Shown here piece after piece: positions 6,548-9,150 of a stretch of DNA of 9,150 nucleotides. Source of the DNA: a bacterium (GTDB taxonomy: Bacteria; Auribacterota; JABMQX01); NCBI GenBank assembly GCA_013203085.1, contig JABMQX010000040.1, positions 1-9,150 on the forward strand, in the 5' to 3' direction. Below the pieces are notes generated by a model. That model did no database searches. It was not told the DNA's origin and worked only from the letters and a program-made list of their open reading frames with translations. The translations under genes were made by a program, and so were the position numbers. Position 1 is the stretch's first letter; every line of letters starts with the position of its first letter.

Positions 6548-7177
6548 TCAGAAGAAGCTCTCGGGAACGTCAATGATGTCGTTGGCTTTGATCTGAGGAT
6601 CGAGCGCTGGTGTCTTCTTCATGATGTCGGCGACATTGATCGTCTTTATTACCGGTCTCCCCTTATCATCAGTTGTAGTCAGCCTGACCTTCTTCTCGTT
6701 TGCGTTGTCAGCGAATCCCCCCGCTTTGATGATCGCCCGATAAACCGTCATCTTGTTTTGACCCGTGAAAGAAAACTGCCCCGGTTTGTTGACCTTCCCC
6801 TGCACATAGCAAAGCTTCTCGGTGTACTTCACAACCATGGCGTTGACCCCAGGCTCCACGTACCAATCAGGCTTTAGAAGGCCCGTCACCAGCTTCTCGA
6901 TCTGCTGGACCGTCAACCCTACAACCTTGACGTACTCGATGTAAGGGTACTTGATTGTCCCATCCCTCTCGCTCACCTCGAAGTTCGTCGGAAGGTCCGT
7001 CTCTCCCACGATCGTTATCTGGAGGACATCTTTCTGACTCACAAGGTATTCGTCGATGGGGAGAGCAACCGGTACGCTCACTCCGGCTTCCCCAGCCCTC
7101 GCGGCGCTCTCGCACAAGCCCAAACCCTGCACTGACAAAACAAATGCCCCTATCACAATAGCAAGTACTCTTTTCAT
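6548..7177 (-). CDS. OPX / Wza-like polysaccharide export protein, short form
   Basis: The 209-residue periplasmic protein belongs to the outer-membrane polysaccharide export family. The signal peptide (MKR, hydrophobic 4-16) probably ends at the AXA site Ala26-Arg27-Ala28. Cys22 is preceded by LGL, which is a poor lipobox, so this is probably not a lipoprotein as Wza is. Residues about 41-118 form the Poly_export domain (YLVSQKDVLQITIVG, then RDGTIKYPYIEYVKVVGLT). Residues about 122-170 form one SLBB domain (CYVQGKVNKPGQF ... IIKAGGFADNANEKKV). The protein ends with IKANDIIDVPESFF, lacking further SLBB repeats and the C-terminal amphipathic helix that forms Wza's outer-membrane pore. Its neighbours are the barrel upstream and the kinase downstream. 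An in-frame TGA two codons before ATG 7177 fixes the upstream limit of the start. The immediately preceding GAAGG is too close to be an ideal ribosome-binding site. Confidence 0.93.
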   Translation of the reverse strand: MKRVLAIVIGAFVLSVQGLGLCESAARAGEAGVSVPVALPIDEYLVSQKDVLQITIVGETDLPTNFEVSERDGTIKYPYIEYVKVVGLTVQQIEKLVTGLLKPDWYVEPGVNAMVVKYTEKLCYVQGKVNKPGQFSFTGQNKMTVYRAIIKAGGFADNANEKKVRLTTTDDKGRPVIKTINVADIMKKTPALDPQIKANDIIDVPESFF

Positions 7178-7188
7178 CCTTCAAAACA

Positions 7189-7221
7189 AACCGGACTTCT
7201 CCTTGCGGATAACGTCCGGTT
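7189..7221 (-). promoter_or_regulatory. Intergenic hairpin with ribosome-binding sequence in its loop
   Basis: On the minus strand AACCGGAC (7221-7214) and GTCCGGTT (7196-7189) form a perfect 8-bp stem around a 17-nt loop. AAGGAGAA lies in the loop at the 3' arm. The 3' arm is followed by TGTTTTG, a modest T-rich tail. It lies between the barrel stop (7255) and the OPX ATG (7177). It could be an attenuator, a processing or stability hairpin, or a structure that presents the Shine-Dalgarno sequence. Linear distance from AAGGAG to ATG is about 18 nt, too long unless folding shortens it. Confidence 0.5.
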
Positions 7222-7254
7222 CGCCTCCTTCTTTAGATAGTCTTTTCGCCGTCC

Positions 7255-8427
7255 TCAGAAAATCGCCGAAACACCCAGGGAGACCCTGTTGTCTTCGTAA
7301 TCGAACCTATCCTGGTTGGAGTCTCTCTCTTCATGAGTGTACGACAGGCTTGTCGTCAACCAATGCTGGATGCTGTATCTCAGTGCGACTACTGCCCCCC
7401 AAATATCGTCGTCTCTTTCGCTTATTCCCCCTTCGTGGAGAGTGCCCTCCGGGTAATCGCTATTAGCATAGAATCCCGAAACGCCAAGGCTTATTTTCGG
7501 CGCCAGCGCCTTTTCCAGTCCGGCTCTGACTTCTGTGGTGGTGAAATAGTTGTTCGTGGAATAGGTTGATTCCACAGCTCTGCGCGACCCGCCAAGAGTC
7601 ACCAGCAACGTCTCCGTGCAGTGATGAACTAGGTCCACACTGAACACTCCGCCGTCCCAGTCCTCCATGGGTCCGTCGTAATCTCTTTCTGACCAACCAC
7701 CCTTTACGAGGGCGACCAACTTCGGCGTGAGCTGACCCGTGATACCCAACTGTGCGCTCACCCCGTCGGCATCGTTTCGCACGGTTTCCTGATCGTAGTC
7801 AATCGCCCTGTACTTGAACTCACCCAGAAGCGATATCTTGTTGAAAATGCGGTAGAATATCGTCGCCTCGCCGATGTTCTCGTCGCGGTCGTAAACACTG
7901 TACTTCGCGTCGTCGTAATCCAGTATCATGTTGTCATACCCGAGCACGAACGATAACCTATCCGTGAACTCATATCCCACCCGCACATTGGCGAGGTTCT
8001 GCTTCCTCTTGACCAGAGGAACCCACTCGTATGTCATCCTATCGTTCGTCTTGCTGAAAAGGTCTCCCACCGAGAACATCAGCCCGCTGGGGAACTGCAG
8101 GTCAACCCCCGCATCTACACTGTGATTCTCGTAATTGAAATCTGACTGATCAGCGTACCTTCCGATTTCCGCCAGGTAATTCAAATGCGCTGATTTTCCC
8201 TCTCGCGAGAAATCCAGCTCCACCCCAGGCGTGATCTTGAACAGAACATCATCTTCCTTTGTCTCTCCCAGCAGGAAGACGTTGTCGTCATACGTCGCCT
8301 CCACACCAATACGCGGATGCACATACAGACGACCGAAGTGAATATTTCCGAATTCAGTGCCAAAGGCCAGACTGCCCGTGGCGAGCAACAACAATGAAAC
8401 TACCGCAGCGATGTATCGCTTTCCCAT
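7255..8427 (-). CDS. Outer-membrane beta-barrel protein of polysaccharide clusters (BBP2_2-like)
   Basis: The 390-residue protein starts with a clear signal peptide (MGKRYIAAVVSLLLLATGSLAFG). The rest is made of alternating hydrophobic/polar strands with aromatic girdle residues and acidic turns (YDDNV, NYENHS, YDQET, ERDYDG), and it ends SLGVSAIF with the C-terminal Phe typical of outer-membrane barrels. The start VHPRIGVEATYDDNVFL (36-52) followed by ITPGVELDF (65-73) resembles the BBP2_2 family, seen in exopolysaccharide and exosortase-linked clusters. It likely forms the outer-membrane channel for the polymer, working with the OPX protein 77 bp downstream; this role is inference from context. 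The frame extends upstream to a GTG at 8517, but AAAGGAGA (8435-8442) placed 8 nt before ATG 8427, plus the signal peptide, fix the start here. Confidence 0.87.
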   Translation of the reverse strand: MGKRYIAAVVSLLLLATGSLAFGTEFGNIHFGRLYVHPRIGVEATYDDNVFLLGETKEDDVLFKITPGVELDFSREGKSAHLNYLAEIGRYADQSDFNYENHSVDAGVDLQFPSGLMFSVGDLFSKTNDRMTYEWVPLVKRKQNLANVRVGYEFTDRLSFVLGYDNMILDYDDAKYSVYDRDENIGEATIFYRIFNKISLLGEFKYRAIDYDQETVRNDADGVSAQLGITGQLTPKLVALVKGGWSERDYDGPMEDWDGGVFSVDLVHHCTETLLVTLGGSRRAVESTYSTNNYFTTTEVRAGLEKALAPKISLGVSGFYANSDYPEGTLHEGGISERDDDIWGAVVALRYSIQHWLTTSLSYTHEERDSNQDRFDYEDNRVSLGVSAIF

Positions 8428-8571
8428 GACGGACTCTCCTTTCTCAACAGCCCCCATTGTACGAAAATCCCGGCTGGCTGCATTCCTCCGCCCATTGCTC
8501 CCCTGCGGGAGCCACACGCAACCGGCACGTCCTTTTTCCAGTCAATTCTTTGCCCTTCCTACCAAAACAGC
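8428..8571. other. Gap upstream of the barrel gene
   Basis: This 144-bp same-strand gap contains a 6-bp perfect hairpin (GCTCCC 8497-8502, GGGAGC 8507-8512, 4-nt loop) without a T-run. On the minus strand there is a TTGACT (8545-8540) with no matching -10 box. The upstream and downstream genes are probably co-transcribed, but this is not proven. Confidence 0.4.
8435..8442 (-). promoter_or_regulatory. Ribosome-binding site deciding the barrel start
   Basis: AAAGGAGA on the minus strand has its GGAG core (8439-8436) 8 nt before ATG 8427. It rules against the upstream in-frame GTG at 8517, which would add 30 polar residues in front of the signal peptide. Confidence 0.75.
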
Positions 8572-9150
8572 CTACGACCCAGGCTGATAAGGACTCTGGT
8601 CAATCTCTTCCGGCGGAGCAACAGGAAAAGCTAACTTCTCCGCCGACGGGATGCCAATCGGCTCCGTCACAGCGGGACCTCCCGCAAGCACCGGCAGCGT
8701 TACTCCAGCTCTTGTAACTTTCACTGTCCCAACCTGATTCAGAACCTGGACGAACTGGATGTACCTATCAACCGGCGAATAACTGAACTCCAGCTCGCTG
8801 ACTTGCCCGGGCTCAACTCTAACTGACGCATACGCGTTCATCGGCGCCGTCAGAATAGCAGAAGATTTCTCCGCGATAGTCACCCTGTTCTGCAACATCA
8901 CCGCGGACGTTACTCCTTTCACGGACCTCACCAGCAGAACGTTCTCCCGGTTGTTAACATCCAAGAAGAATTTCCGAGTTCCTTTGAGATACTCGAACTT
9001 CACGCCCCTATTGCTCTTCAGCACGGAGACCCGAACCGCCTCGCCCTTCCGCAAACTCCAGCTTACCGTGTTGTACTTCCCCGTAATCGCTGAAGGAAGA
9101 GAAATCCAAAAACTTCCCTTCGGCCCCACCATCTCAATGGCGGCAGGCAA
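8572..9150 (-). CDS. Unidentified secreted-type protein, C-terminal part, weakly FecR-like
   Basis: The frame runs from the window edge to a TAG at 8572-8574, leaving the last 192 residues; the start lies beyond 9150. The visible part is rich in short beta-strand patterns with Val, Thr and Ser (for example VRSVKGVTSAVMLQN and VGTVKVTRAGVTLPVLAGG). It ends in a proline-rich, probably disordered tail (VAPPEEIDQSPYQPGS). GTVKVTRAG resembles strands of FecR-like beta domains, which often accompany envelope polysaccharide genes, but the resemblance is weak and I do not assign the family. No cysteine, catalytic motif or membrane segment is visible in this part. Its position directly upstream of the barrel suggests an envelope accessory role in the same operon. 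Confidence 0.75.
   Translation of the reverse strand: MPAAIEMVGPKGSFWISLPSAITGKYNTVSWSLRKGEAVRVSVLKSNRGVKFEYLKGTRKFFLDVNNRENVLLVRSVKGVTSAVMLQNRVTIAEKSSAILTAPMNAYASVRVEPGQVSELEFSYSPVDRYIQFVQVLNQVGTVKVTRAGVTLPVLAGGPAVTEPIGIPSAEKLAFPVAPPEEIDQSPYQPGS

Noticed and set aside
6290..6877. A 195-codon plus-strand open frame
   Set aside because: It overlaps the kinase start and the OPX gene in antisense, and has no ribosome-binding site or recognisable domain.
8428..8517. Upstream GTG start for the beta-barrel gene (420 aa)
   Set aside because: A strong ribosome-binding site and a complete signal peptide point to ATG 8427. The 30 extra residues would bury the signal peptide.
1..9150. CRISPR arrays, insertion sequences, phage genes, toxin-antitoxin pairs, tRNAs
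   Set aside because: No regularly spaced repeats, transposase-like proteins, terminal inverted repeats or tRNA-like sequences were found on reading both strands.

Overview
The window looks like a chromosomal segment from a Gram-negative environmental bacterium, most likely a member of the PVC superphylum (Planctomycetes, Verrucomicrobia, Lentisphaerae) or a similar deep lineage. The reasons are a Tat-exported arylsulfatase-A-type sulfatase, a DUF6807 ('PmoA-like') secreted protein, a DUF3887 + alpha/beta-hydrolase lipoprotein, and an outer-membrane beta-barrel of the BBP2_2 type inside a polysaccharide export operon. This taxonomic guess is inference. No tRNA, rRNA, CRISPR array, insertion sequence or phage gene was seen.

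Left part (1-3690), degradative or secreted proteins. A minus-strand lipoprotein hydrolase (1-735, C-terminus outside the window) is divergent from a plus-strand sulfatase (1009-2397). The 273-bp gap between them carries hairpins, a 13-bp near-palindrome and a TTGACA promoter candidate facing the sulfatase. A convergent gap of about 200 bp with a terminator-like hairpin separates the sulfatase from the minus-strand DUF6807 gene (2599-3609), which has its own TTGACA-type promoter candidate.

Middle (3610-4027). This is a spacer of about 420 bp with no credible gene. It holds the DUF6807 promoter, some inverted repeats and, at its right edge, a hairpin overlapping the stop codon of the last polysaccharide gene.

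Right part (4028-9150), one minus-strand block read from right to left. It contains an unidentified secreted-type protein with weak FecR-like character (C-terminal 192 residues), a 390-aa outer-membrane beta-barrel, a short Wza-like OPX polysaccharide export protein (209 aa), and a 784-aa Wzc-type co-polymerase/tyrosine kinase. Together they resemble the envelope-spanning part of a Wzx/Wzy-type capsule or exopolysaccharide exporter: kinase and chain-length control in the inner membrane, OPX in the periplasm, and a barrel in the outer membrane. Glycosyltransferases, flippase and polymerase are not in the window and would be expected beyond either edge.

No wholly new system is evident. The most notable points are the pairing of a minimal OPX protein (no C-terminal pore helix) with a dedicated beta-barrel, the atypical C-terminus and P-loop of the tyrosine kinase, and a hairpin that holds the only good ribosome-binding sequence of the OPX gene in its loop.
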